Source: G039029935 sp039029935
GTDB lineage: Bacteria > Chloroflexota > Anaerolineae > Caldilineales > Caldilineaceae
Direction of reading: 5' to 3'
Length of the DNA stretch: 10,387 bases
NCBI GenBank assembly: GCA_039029935.1
Contig: JBCCFC010000388.1
Location: 1 to 10,387 of the forward strand
Under the pieces are notes generated by a model that had not been told where the DNA came from, ran no database searches, and saw nothing but the letters and a program-made list of their open reading frames with translations. Positions 1-6,850 of the stretch are shown here, in pieces; positions within the stretch are counted from its first letter, which is position 1, and every line of letters starts with the position of its first letter. The translations under genes were made by a program, and so were the position numbers.

Positions 1-46
1 GTTTTTGTAACCAAGTGTGTATATTTTATACTTTGCGCACTCTATA

Positions 47-75
47 TTGACTATCTGCTTTTCACTCTATATAAT
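47..75 (+). promoter_or_regulatory. Near-consensus sigma70 promoter for the calpain-like gene
   Basis: TTGACT (47-52) and a perfect TATAAT (70-75) are separated by exactly 17 nt. Transcription would start near 82, leaving a leader of about 50 nt before the ATG at 131. An AGAGG Shine-Dalgarno site lies at 117-121, 9 nt from that ATG. The surrounding 130 bases are AT-rich, and I see no other gene or RNA there. Such a strong match suggests substantial transcription unless a repressor acts on it; I see no clear operator. Confidence 0.75.
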
Positions 76-130
76 TACATCAACACACACATTTAACAAA
101 AAGTTGAATACTTATCAGAGGTATAGATAG

Positions 131-2107
131 ATGAAAACCAGTACAGGCTCAGACGATGGTGCGAAACAAGGCAAACGACGCGAGTCCAAAATTCATCGCC
201 AAGCCCAATTGAGCCAGCCAGAAACAGAGACAATCAATGGTGAATTGGGGTTGTCACGTCAACCCAGCCAGTTTGTATCGAGACAACCAAGTGAGTTTTT
301 ACAACGCACACATTCTTCGATGCTAACACGTTCACATCAAAGGTCTCGGCCTGAGCAGACAGGCGGTTCATCATCAACAGGTATATTATCCACTGGCACA
401 TCCAACATAACCACAACTCATCCACAACCGAATGGTAGTACCGTGCCACCGCTTTCGCTGATGAAAGTGCAACGAACATCCACGCATACAGGGCGCCGCC
501 CTATGGAGCAATGGCGAGGGCGTTTGGACAACCATGAGTCAACCAACTCAGTTCAGGTTCATCGTAAAACACTGGATTCCGTCATTCAACGTAAACAAAA
601 AAATGACACCCAAGACCATCGACGCACAATTATCCAAAGAATACCCGTAGATGGAAAAATAAGACATCCAAAAGGTGGCAATCGTCAAGTCAAAGTGTAC
701 GGTCATACTGGCGATAACGATGCGTTGCAGGTCAATCGGGATGAACACTGGCAGCTACAGCATAACACTGTTATCACCGTAGATTTAGACAAAAGAGACC
801 AAACACAGCGGTATGTTCAGGTTATAGATGAATTGACCAGCACCGTTCGGGAGGGATACACTGAGCCAAAATTTGTCCGGCCAGATTCAAGTAACAATCC
901 GGCTATTCATGAATTTCAAAAAGTGCAAGATGCCAAGATAGACACAGAGTATGCCGCTCCTGATAATCAAAAGCTCTTTAAAATGGGTTCCCCAAAACTG
1001 AGCGAGGTTAAGCAAGGATTGCTTGGAGATTGTTACTTTGTTTCTGTGGTTGCCAATATTGTGGAAAAAGATAAGAGTATCATCAAGAATATGATGACAG
1101 ATCACGGTGACCGCGTATCTGTTCGATTTTATCACAATGGTGATCCACTCTCTATTGTCGTCAGCAAAGATGTTCCGATTTTTACCCAAGCCAATGAGCG
1201 AGCTAGCTATGAGACCGAGATGACGCACACGACGTATAATGAACCTTATGCGCACGGAGCATTATGGATGATGCTCTTGGAGAAAGCATATGCAGTATTT
1301 AAAGGGTCTTCTTATGCAAACTTAGAAGGGGGAACACCAGATGATGTATATAAGGACTTGTTAAATATAGATGTAAATAGCAGCACGGTCAATCTACATG
1401 TGATGGTCAGCGCAGATGAAAGTAAACTGCCTTGGTTAACGGTTCACAAGCCCGACGATAGTAGTAAAGATGCTCGTGCAAAAGTGGAGTATAAAACAGA
1501 GGTTGCAAAAAAGCGTAAATTGGCCAAAGATATATTTGGTGAAAATGAGCAAGCCAAAGTAGATAGATGGATGGACTTTATTAAGGGGCGTATCATTTCA
1601 GTCAATAATTTAGATGCACTTTATCAATACTTAAATCGTCATGAAAACATTCGTGATTTAATCCCGAAAGTCATGCGGCATTTCAGTCGTAACAATATAT
1701 ACAGCGGCTATAGCGGTTCAGGGATTTATGCAAAGGATCATAACGATATATTCGATGAAATTAATCGCCGTCTAGAAGCAGGGCAATATATCACGGCGGG
1801 GTCGAGGAATTTTGGGACTGATGACAATGATGAAGAAATCGAAATGCATCGTGGAATTGTATCCGAACATGCCTACACAGTTGTCGGCACAAAAACAAGT
1901 CGCAATGTTAAATATATAAAATTGAGAAACCCGTTTGGACGTTTAGCAGCCTCCTATCAAAAACAAAACAATAATACGTATAGCCGCAATAAGAAATTGA
2001 TAGCAGGACCGAAAAATGACGGTAATGGTTCATTTGATATCGAATTAACTCATTTTCTGGAAACATTTGATACATATTACGCAGCCCGACCTGACAATGA
2101 TGGATGA
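131..2107 (+). CDS. Calpain-type (peptidase C2) cysteine protease with long disordered R-motif leader
   Basis: This is a predicted intracellular-type cysteine protease of 658 aa. The calpain core covers about residues 282-655. QGLLGDCYF places the oxyanion Gln at 295 and the nucleophile at Cys301. LWMMLLEKAYA (379-388) is the usual calpain helix. EHAY gives His580 and LRNPFG gives Asn600, so the triad is complete. The core ends in a calpain-like segment (SFDIELTHFL, about 634-643). Cys to His is 279 residues, far more than the roughly 160 of animal calpains, so there is an insert of about 120 residues near 425-560. No EF-hand or C2 domain follows. Residues 1-170 are hydrophilic, Ser/Thr/Gln-rich, and carry repeated hydrophobic-x-Arg motifs (IHR, LSR, VSR, LQR, LTR, VQR, VHR, IQR, IQR); there is no signal peptide or membrane segment. 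Residues 172-250 may be a small beta domain I do not recognise. The leader resembles cargo proteins of extracellular contractile injection systems (inference). The start at 131 is supported by AGAGG 9 nt upstream. Confidence 0.9.
   Translation: MKTSTGSDDGAKQGKRRESKIHRQAQLSQPETETINGELGLSRQPSQFVSRQPSEFLQRTHSSMLTRSHQRSRPEQTGGSSSTGILSTGTSNITTTHPQPNGSTVPPLSLMKVQRTSTHTGRRPMEQWRGRLDNHESTNSVQVHRKTLDSVIQRKQKNDTQDHRRTIIQRIPVDGKIRHPKGGNRQVKVYGHTGDNDALQVNRDEHWQLQHNTVITVDLDKRDQTQRYVQVIDELTSTVREGYTEPKFVRPDSSNNPAIHEFQKVQDAKIDTEYAAPDNQKLFKMGSPKLSEVKQGLLGDCYFVSVVANIVEKDKSIIKNMMTDHGDRVSVRFYHNGDPLSIVVSKDVPIFTQANERASYETEMTHTTYNEPYAHGALWMMLLEKAYAVFKGSSYANLEGGTPDDVYKDLLNIDVNSSTVNLHVMVSADESKLPWLTVHKPDDSSKDARAKVEYKTEVAKKRKLAKDIFGENEQAKVDRWMDFIKGRIISVNNLDALYQYLNRHENIRDLIPKVMRHFSRNNIYSGYSGSGIYAKDHNDIFDEINRRLEAGQYITAGSRNFGTDDNDEEIEMHRGIVSEHAYTVVGTKTSRNVKYIKLRNPFGRLAASYQKQNNNTYSRNKKLIAGPKNDGNGSFDIELTHFLETFDTYYAARPDNDG
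251..298 (+). repeat. Tandem 8-residue repeat in the calpain leader
   Basis: Residues 41-48 (LSRQPSQF) and 49-56 (VSRQPSEF) are adjacent copies, coded by two 24-bp units. The DNA copies have diverged at many third positions. The protein pattern therefore appears conserved rather than recently duplicated. A further LQR follows immediately. Confidence 0.7.
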
Positions 2108-2119
2108 TGACGATGACTG

Positions 2120-2159
2120 AAAAGAGAGTCGCTACAGGTGATTGTAGCGGCTCTCTTTT
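2120..2159. terminator. Bidirectional intrinsic terminator between convergent genes
   Basis: Arms at 2120-2136 and 2143-2159 pair over 17 bp with one G-U wobble and a 6-nt loop. The outer ends are AAAAGAGAG and CTCTCTTTT, so the stem is followed by T-rich sequence on both strands. It lies 12 nt after the calpain stop and about 83 nt beyond the stop of the cupin-nitroreductase gene, and can serve both. The rest of 2160-2242 contains nothing else I can support. Confidence 0.85.
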
Positions 2160-2242
2160 ATTGCGTAGAAAAGTATAAAATCAACGAAGGGGCAAGGTCC
2201 GATTCTGGCTGAAAGCTGGCGGCTGAGTAGCTGAATGCTTTT

Positions 2243-3286
2243 TTATCCCTCCCATCCGTTCCAATAAATACGCTCACGTGGTGCTAATCGTTTGGCAGGC
2301 TTAAAGTCATCGCCCTTGTAATAGGCCACTGGCAATAACACCGCCTGCGTCATTGTATCCGGAATACCCAAAATCTCGCCCACTTCCTTTTCATAGCGCA
2401 AATGCAATGTCGTCCATGCCGCCCCGATGCCCCGAGAGCGCAATGCCATCATCAGCGACCACGCAGCGGGTAGAATCGACCCATAACGGCTGGCTTGGGC
2501 CGCTTGGCCTTGGTCCTCGACACGCCCTTCGATGCAGGGAATGACCATGACAGGAACTCGATGAATGTTCTCGGCAAGATAGCGCGATGAATCGACAACC
2601 CGACGCATCTGGTCGGCATAATCGCCCTCACCCGTTGGCTCATTCATCGGTTCCTCGCGTGTGCCACGATAGGCCATAAACGACTTGCGATAGTATTCGG
2701 CAATTGCCGCCTTCTTCTCATCATCGGTGATAACCACAAAGTGCCAGCCTTGGCTATTGGACGCGGTCGGTGCTTGCATGGCAATTTCCAGACATTTGGC
2801 GATAATCTCATCCTCGATTGGACGCGAGAAGTCGAGCCGTTTGCGCACGGTGCGTGTGCGTGTCAGCAGATAGTCACTGATGCGTTGATTCTCTGGCGCG
2901 GTGACATCAATGCGCTCACCTTCTGCCTCACCGGGCTGTGTGCCGCCCGCAAACAACGCCTTGTCGATGGGTGCTTGGCACGACACTGCAACCATGCCAT
3001 TGGGTCCCGCCACTGTGCCATGATATTCACCCGCAGAGACATGGATTACATCTCCAGCCTCAATCGGATACTCTTCATCATCCAGCTTGATGACGCCATC
3101 ACCCTCCAACACCAGAATGGTATCCTCTGAGTGTGGGTGGATGTGCTGCTTAAATGCCTGCCCAGGCTCAAACTTGGCATAGTTAAAGGTCATGTGCTTG
3201 GCTCCGGTGTGGACGCCAATCACGTTGCGTGTGTCGCCTTTGCCCATGTCAAAGGGTTGCCCCTCAGTCATTTTGATAATTTTCAT
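2243..3286 (-). CDS. Cupin-nitroreductase fusion protein
   Basis: This 347-aa protein joins two domains. Residues about 20-105 form a cupin: HIHPHSE gives His48, His50, His52 and Glu54, and the second motif, GDVIHVSAGEYH, gives His89, enough to bind one divalent metal. Residues about 135-335 form an FMN-dependent nitroreductase fold, with an Arg-rich opening (RTRTVRKRL), APTASNSQGWHF near 172-182 and a GIGAAW segment near the end. Nitroreductases usually reduce nitro, quinone or other electron-poor groups with NAD(P)H; the substrate here is unknown. The two domains may act on the same small molecule, or the cupin may only aid folding or sensing. Met at 3286 is chosen because AGGAGA lies 7 nt upstream. 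A TTG-initiated extension from 3319 would overlap the preceding gene and has no such site. The gene starts 20 nt after the AAA ATPase gene and is probably co-transcribed with it. Confidence 0.9.
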   Translation of the reverse strand: MKIIKMTEGQPFDMGKGDTRNVIGVHTGAKHMTFNYAKFEPGQAFKQHIHPHSEDTILVLEGDGVIKLDDEEYPIEAGDVIHVSAGEYHGTVAGPNGMVAVSCQAPIDKALFAGGTQPGEAEGERIDVTAPENQRISDYLLTRTRTVRKRLDFSRPIEDEIIAKCLEIAMQAPTASNSQGWHFVVITDDEKKAAIAEYYRKSFMAYRGTREEPMNEPTGEGDYADQMRRVVDSSRYLAENIHRVPVMVIPCIEGRVEDQGQAAQASRYGSILPAAWSLMMALRSRGIGAAWTTLHLRYEKEVGEILGIPDTMTQAVLLPVAYYKGDDFKPAKRLAPRERIYWNGWEG

Positions 3287-3293
3287 TGATGTT

Positions 3294-3299
3294 TCTCCT
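3294..3299 (-). promoter_or_regulatory. Shine-Dalgarno site fixing the cupin-nitroreductase start
   Basis: AGGAGA on the minus strand, 7 nt before the ATG at 3286-3284. It sits in the 20-nt gap after the AAA gene stop and excludes the longer TTG reading. Confidence 0.8.
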
Positions 3300-3306
3300 A
3301 AATTAG

Positions 3307-4974
3307 TTACATTCCCCAAACCATGATGGTTTTGCCTTCATATTTTTCTGTACGGACGAAAATTTTATCATCCCATGATCGTTTTTGAACACTGCGATCA
3401 AAGATGAGCAGATGTCCCTCTTGAGCCTCACTTTTATCCATATACCCATGCGTCTGTTCCAGCCCCTCTTTGATAATTTCCTCCAAATCTCCATAGCGAA
3501 TTTTGAGTTCAATCACAATGGTCTGCACATCAGACAGAGTGTGATAGTCCCACTGAACAGACTCGATGGGCGGATCATTCTGTGGCTGGATCGGCCAATG
3601 TACATACAGATCGGTCCGCTGGCGTCCAAAGCCATACTCGCGCTCAATACGTCCGCCACCGTTGACAATGCGCTGTAAAAATGCCTGCATCAGGAGTTGT
3701 GGTCCGGCTTCTTTGTAATCAAATCGCTCTACCCATGATTCAGAATAGCGTCGGAAAAATTGCTGGAAGGCTTTTAGCAACTTGAGCATGTTGAGGCGTC
3801 CATCATCATCGACATACCACTCGGTTTCGTGCGTGATTTTGAATTGTGTGCTGTAGTTCAGTTCGCGAGGAATGATTTCGCTATAAATGGGGTTGGCGAT
3901 TTGAAGTCGTTTGCCAAAGCGACGGATAAGTCCCAAATCTCGCACGTAGGCGATATTATCATTGTCAACCAAGTCAATATCACCCTCACCCGATAAGATT
4001 GGTTCGATTACGTCTTTGACCCGTTGTTCCTTAAGTTTATCGGTTAGCTGGTCTAAGTGCGTGTCGCGTCGTTGAATAAGTCGCTCCTTGGCAACGTTGA
4101 CCATATTCGCTGTGAGAGTGACGGAACGATCTCGATTCTCATCCATTTCATAGGTCAGTTCATATCCCATTGCATTGACAATCCAAGGCTGTCCCTGTGT
4201 TAAAAACCATAATAATTCAAGTGCATCCGGTGTAAAGGACTGACCTGTCGCCTCTGTATGTTGCTTATAGAGAGTAACCATTTCCTCTTTTGTAAAATCG
4301 CCCATCCGCAATGATTTAGCCTTGATGTTAAACGCGCTGCCACCCGTGATGATTGTCTTTTCACGACTGGAATGAATACGATAGTCGCGCACATCCCGGA
4401 TACCACAGAGAATAATGCTGTGCGGGAATCCATGTGGGCGGCTGGCATAGCCCGCACGTAGTTGACGTAACAACGAAATCAGCGTATCGCCGATTAAGGC
4501 ATCTACTTCATCCAACATCAGAACAATGGGTTTGGGGCTAGCTTGTGACCAAGTTGTCAACAACTGATTAAGCGCATTCTGCCCTTTTTGATTTTTTGAA
4601 ATTGACTGCCAATTATCCTGAATAAATGTATCTTCGAGGTAGAGCATTTCTTCTCTGGCAAATGCACCCAAGATTGCATGCATGGCTGAATCGACATCTT
4701 CACGTGCAGACTGTGCGGTTTCGACATTGACGTATAACGCCTGATAGCGACCACTCTGGTTCAGGAATTCCATCAACGCCATCATAAATGTCGTTTTGCC
4801 TACCTGACGCGGTGCATGAAGGATAAAATATTTTTGTTGCTGAATCAATCCTACAATTTCGCGTAGATTGAATCGTTCAAGTGGTGGCGAATAGTAATGT
4901 AAATCTTTTTTAATAGGCCCGGCAGTATTAAAAAAACGCTCAGTTTCAAACTGGCTCAGATCAAATTCAAACAT
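3307..4974 (-). CDS. AAA-like P-loop ATPase fused to a PD-(D/E)XK nuclease domain
   Basis: This 555-aa protein has an N-terminal P-loop ATPase. Walker A is APRQVGKTT (54-62, Lys60), with Ala in place of the first Gly. Walker B is IVLMLDE (150-156, Asp155/Glu156). A sensor-like stretch (ILCGIRDVRDY, 188-198) follows, then a helical and winged-helix-like region (about 225-375). The C-terminal part carries PD-(D/E)XK motifs: Glu444/Glu446, Asp455 in RTDLYV, Glu489-x-Lys491 in VIELKI, and Gln507-x3-Tyr511, the QxxxY pattern of RecB-type nucleases. The architecture parallels the AAA-ATPase plus PDDEXK_9 proteins that spread as solitary genes in bacteria. Their role is unproven, with defence or mobile-element functions suspected. 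The start has a G-rich Shine-Dalgarno site (GAGGGGG) just upstream. The gene appears to have its own promoter in the end of yigZ and is followed at 20 nt by the cupin-nitroreductase gene. Confidence 0.88.
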   Translation of the reverse strand: MFEFDLSQFETERFFNTAGPIKKDLHYYSPPLERFNLREIVGLIQQQKYFILHAPRQVGKTTFMMALMEFLNQSGRYQALYVNVETAQSAREDVDSAMHAILGAFAREEMLYLEDTFIQDNWQSISKNQKGQNALNQLLTTWSQASPKPIVLMLDEVDALIGDTLISLLRQLRAGYASRPHGFPHSIILCGIRDVRDYRIHSSREKTIITGGSAFNIKAKSLRMGDFTKEEMVTLYKQHTEATGQSFTPDALELLWFLTQGQPWIVNAMGYELTYEMDENRDRSVTLTANMVNVAKERLIQRRDTHLDQLTDKLKEQRVKDVIEPILSGEGDIDLVDNDNIAYVRDLGLIRRFGKRLQIANPIYSEIIPRELNYSTQFKITHETEWYVDDDGRLNMLKLLKAFQQFFRRYSESWVERFDYKEAGPQLLMQAFLQRIVNGGGRIEREYGFGRQRTDLYVHWPIQPQNDPPIESVQWDYHTLSDVQTIVIELKIRYGDLEEIIKEGLEQTHGYMDKSEAQEGHLLIFDRSVQKRSWDDKIFVRTEKYEGKTIMVWGM

Positions 4975-5000
4975 AATATCCCCCTCACCTCATCTTCAAA

Positions 5001-5022
5001 GCAAGCTCAAACGTTCGCTTGC
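5001..5022 (-). promoter_or_regulatory. Inverted repeat at the start of the AAA gene leader
   Basis: GCAAGC (5001-5006) and GCTTGC (5017-5022) are 6-bp inverted arms around an AACGTT-containing centre. The repeat begins just downstream of the predicted -10 box and covers the expected transcription start. It could be an operator or a short leader hairpin. It has no T-tract, so a yigZ terminator is unlikely. Confidence 0.35.
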
Positions 5023-5023
5023 A

Positions 5024-5052
5024 ATTATACCACAAACTCATCCTTCGATCAC
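5024..5052 (-). promoter_or_regulatory. Extended -10 promoter inside yigZ, for the AAA gene
   Basis: On the minus strand, TGG precedes a perfect TATAAT (5029-5024), which is an extended -10. The -35 at 17 nt (GTGATC, 5052-5047) is weak, as is common with extended -10 promoters. It overlaps the last codons of yigZ and gives a leader of about 43 nt before the AAA gene ATG at 4974. Confidence 0.5.
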
Positions 5053-5661
5053 TTCTAACATGGCCTGTCCATTCGTCAATTCCGTCAACATCGCTTCAAA
5101 AGGCGGCAACTGGCTCTCCGGCAAGGTCAATGTATAGGTCACATCCGCCGCATATTCCTCATCCTGCACTTCAATCTCATAGTCATCCCACACCCGTTGC
5201 AATGGCGTCACCGTCGAATAGCTTACCACCACCAGAACATCTACTTTGGGGACACGCTCAATCACAGGCAGGCTTTCCAATGCCAGCTTGACACCCCCTG
5301 TATATGCCTTGACCAGCCCACCCTTGCCCAGCAATGTGCCGCCAAAGTAGCGCGTGACAACGGCGGTGATATCGCCGACATCGCTATGGAGCAGCACCGT
5401 GAGCATGGGTCGTCCTGCTGTGCCATGAGGCTCGCCATCATCGCTCATCCCCACTTGTCCCGTGCTGCCCGGTGGACCGATGACATAGGCCCAGCAGTTA
5501 TGGCTGGCGTTGCTAAACTCAGCGCGCATCTCAGCAAGGAATTCGCGGGCAGCTTCTGGTGTCGGCGTGTAGGCAACGGTGGTGATGAAACGGCTGCGTT
5601 TGATCTCGTCTTCGACACGGTGGCGGTCGGCAGGGATGTGATAACGTGGTTGTTCTGGCAT
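5038..5661 (-). CDS. yigZ: YigZ / IMPACT family protein (UPF0029)
   Basis: At 207 aa this is a full-length match to the YigZ family (E. coli YigZ is about 204 aa). The family signatures are GEPHGTAGRPM (76-86) and VVTRYFGGTLLGKGG (101-115), followed by LVKAYTGGV. The N-terminal domain (about 15-125) is the IMPACT/UPF0029 fold; the C-terminal part (about 140-205) corresponds to DUF1949, a ferredoxin-like domain resembling an EF-G module. Eukaryotic IMPACT regulates Gcn2. The bacterial role is not settled, although a translation or RNA-related one is suspected from the fold. It is cytoplasmic, with no signal or membrane segment. AAGGGG lies 8 nt before the ATG, inside the end of the upstream gene, which stops 11 nt away, so the two are likely translated from one message. 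Confidence 0.95.
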   Translation of the reverse strand: MPEQPRYHIPADRHRVEDEIKRSRFITTVAYTPTPEAAREFLAEMRAEFSNASHNCWAYVIGPPGSTGQVGMSDDGEPHGTAGRPMLTVLLHSDVGDITAVVTRYFGGTLLGKGGLVKAYTGGVKLALESLPVIERVPKVDVLVVVSYSTVTPLQRVWDDYEIEVQDEEYAADVTYTLTLPESQLPPFEAMLTELTNGQAMLEVIEG

Positions 5662-5672
5662 TGGTGAACCCC

Positions 5673-6353
5673 TTATGGTTCGTATCGAGCAATAATACTC
5701 TTCAATATTTTCAAAATCGTCTTTGCTTCCAAGCGTTCAATATACTCGCGTGAAGTCTCAACCGTCATCAACGGCTTTTGACCAGTAGCTCCATCCAACC
5801 CTGCAACAGTCGCGCGGGCGAAGGTCCATACATCGCCAATCGTGTAACAGCCAAAAATTTCCTGTGGTACATCGTCATTGATAGCTATGCGTGTCAACCA
5901 GTTGAGCTTGGCCGCTACCAGCAATTGTCCAAAAAATTGAGCGCGTAGATTCTTGGCTTCCACGGCACGTTTGGCCTCAAATGTCACCAAGTAGGGTGTC
6001 AACACAATACCGCCAATGACACGTGCCAAAACGCCATCCGCTGTGCCTGTCAATTTGACATCCGTAAACGTCTCGACAAGCGCAATCTCGGCCCATGCCT
6101 GGATCTGTCCTCGTTCGGCCAAGAGCAAGAGTGGATAAATGCCTCTGCCCCAAATGGTGGCCTCATTCATGAGCGTTGTTTCACTTGCTTGCAGACGCGT
6201 CTGGATGGTATCGACGGATTCCTGCTCTTTGGCTGTGATCGAGGTATCTGTGACATCTAGCCAAGGGTATGAAGCAATGCCTTTATCGTTGAGGTCGGTG
6301 GCTTCAAGCAATTGCGCTTTGGTTAATTCGGATAGTTTAGATGTCTTGGTCAT
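5673..6353 (-). CDS. Uncharacterised protein with PD-(D/E)XK nuclease-like motifs
   Basis: I do not recognise a named family for this 226-aa protein. It shows the order of motifs expected of a PD-(D/E)XK fold: Glu64 in a helix (NEATIWGRG), Asp106 in GTADGVL, Glu126-x-Lys128 in VTFEAKR, and Gln139/Gln143 in the following helix (QFFGQLLVAA). Such DNA-cleaving or degenerate folds occur in restriction, repair and transposon proteins; the substrate here is unknown. The start at 6353 is chosen over an in-frame ATG at 6419 because GGGAG lies 6 nt upstream, and because the longer version would read through a strong terminator hairpin. The gene follows the Rpn nuclease but is separated from it by that hairpin. 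The yigZ gene begins 11 nt after its stop. I saw no clear promoter directly before it, so read-through may drive expression. Confidence 0.75.
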   Translation of the reverse strand: MTKTSKLSELTKAQLLEATDLNDKGIASYPWLDVTDTSITAKEQESVDTIQTRLQASETTLMNEATIWGRGIYPLLLLAERGQIQAWAEIALVETFTDVKLTGTADGVLARVIGGIVLTPYLVTFEAKRAVEAKNLRAQFFGQLLVAAKLNWLTRIAINDDVPQEIFGCYTIGDVWTFARATVAGLDGATGQKPLMTVETSREYIERLEAKTILKILKSIIARYEP

Positions 6354-6359
6354 CTTTTT

Positions 6360-6370
6360 CTCCCTCTCCC
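6360..6370 (-). promoter_or_regulatory. Shine-Dalgarno region fixing the start of the PD-(D/E)XK-like protein
   Basis: A purine run on the minus strand ends in GGGAG (6364-6360), 6 nt before the ATG at 6353-6351. It supports the short start over the ATG at 6419, which has only pyrimidine-rich sequence before it. Confidence 0.7.
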
Positions 6371-6382
6371 AACCGCCTATAC

Positions 6383-6412
6383 AAAAAAAGCCAGTCACTT
6401 GACCAGCTTTTT
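6383..6412 (-). terminator. Intrinsic terminator after the rpn gene
   Basis: Minus-strand arms AAAAAGCTGGTC and GACTGGCTTTTT pair over 12 bp (two G-U wobbles) around a 4-nt loop, followed by a run of seven T residues. It begins about 28 nt after the rpn stop and ends about 30 nt before the next start codon, so it should separate rpn transcripts from the PDDEXK-yigZ pair. Confidence 0.75.
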
Positions 6413-6439
6413 GAATCATTGGAGTTATGAGAGGTAAAC

Positions 6440-6850
6440 CTACTCGCCAATTCTACTTTCAAGGATTAGTTTTTTCATAAAATAAGCAAACCCATTTCTT
6501 GAAGCATCCAATGCCGCATTGGTTAACCTATATAGTGCATCCATATCATCAATCTTTTCAAGCTCGACTTCCACTTCCGCTTGGTCTTTTTCACTTAACG
6601 TCAAGATATGATTCAAAACGCCCACAATAGATTTGCGATGCTTTTTTAAATTTTCTTGCCGTTCACGCTCCAATTTTTGTTCGACGATTTGATCGATTTC
6701 TTCTTGAAATTGGCGTTCTGCTTCTTGACGACCAATTTCAATCCCTTCTAAGATGCCTTCTGCACGTCCTCTGACAATGCCTTCTTCACGTCCTCTGACA
6801 ATACCTTCTCGACGATTACGTTCTGCCAAACGTTCAAAAATCGTGTCCAT
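6440..6850 (-). CDS. Possible intragenic RpnS-like C-terminal product of rpn
   Basis: An in-frame ATG (Met280 of Rpn) would give a 136-aa protein holding the EGIVRGR repeats, the coiled-coil-like stretch and the C-terminal helices, but none of the nuclease motifs. It is preceded by a perfect AGGAGG at 8 nt, stronger than the site before the full-length start. In E. coli, small RpnS proteins translated from within rpn genes neutralise the toxic long form. By analogy this could be a built-in antitoxin or oligomerisation partner. The alternative is that GAG-GAG-GCA codons create the site by chance in an acidic stretch. The ATG and SD are seen directly; translation and function are inferred. Confidence 0.4.
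   Translation of the reverse strand: MDTIFERLAERNRREGIVRGREEGIVRGRAEGILEGIEIGRQEAERQFQEEIDQIVEQKLERERQENLKKHRKSIVGVLNHILTLSEKDQAEVEVELEKIDDMDALYRLTNAALDASRNGFAYFMKKLILESRIGE

Noticed and set aside
131..2107. Secreted protease with a Sec signal peptide
   Set aside because: The N-terminus is hydrophilic and basic, with no hydrophobic core.
2741..3130. 129-codon plus-strand open frame opposite the cupin-nitroreductase gene
   Set aside because: It lies antisense to a clear two-domain gene and shows no recognisable motif.
3287..3319. Longer cupin-nitroreductase beginning at a TTG at 3319
   Set aside because: It overlaps the AAA gene stop and has no Shine-Dalgarno site, while the ATG at 3286 has AGGAGA at 7 nt.
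5197..5667. 156-codon plus-strand open frame opposite yigZ
   Set aside because: It is fully antisense to a well-conserved gene, its protein is compositionally odd, and it matches no family I know.
6755..6809. CRISPR-like repeats
   Set aside because: The units are directly adjacent without spacers and code for an in-frame peptide repeat.
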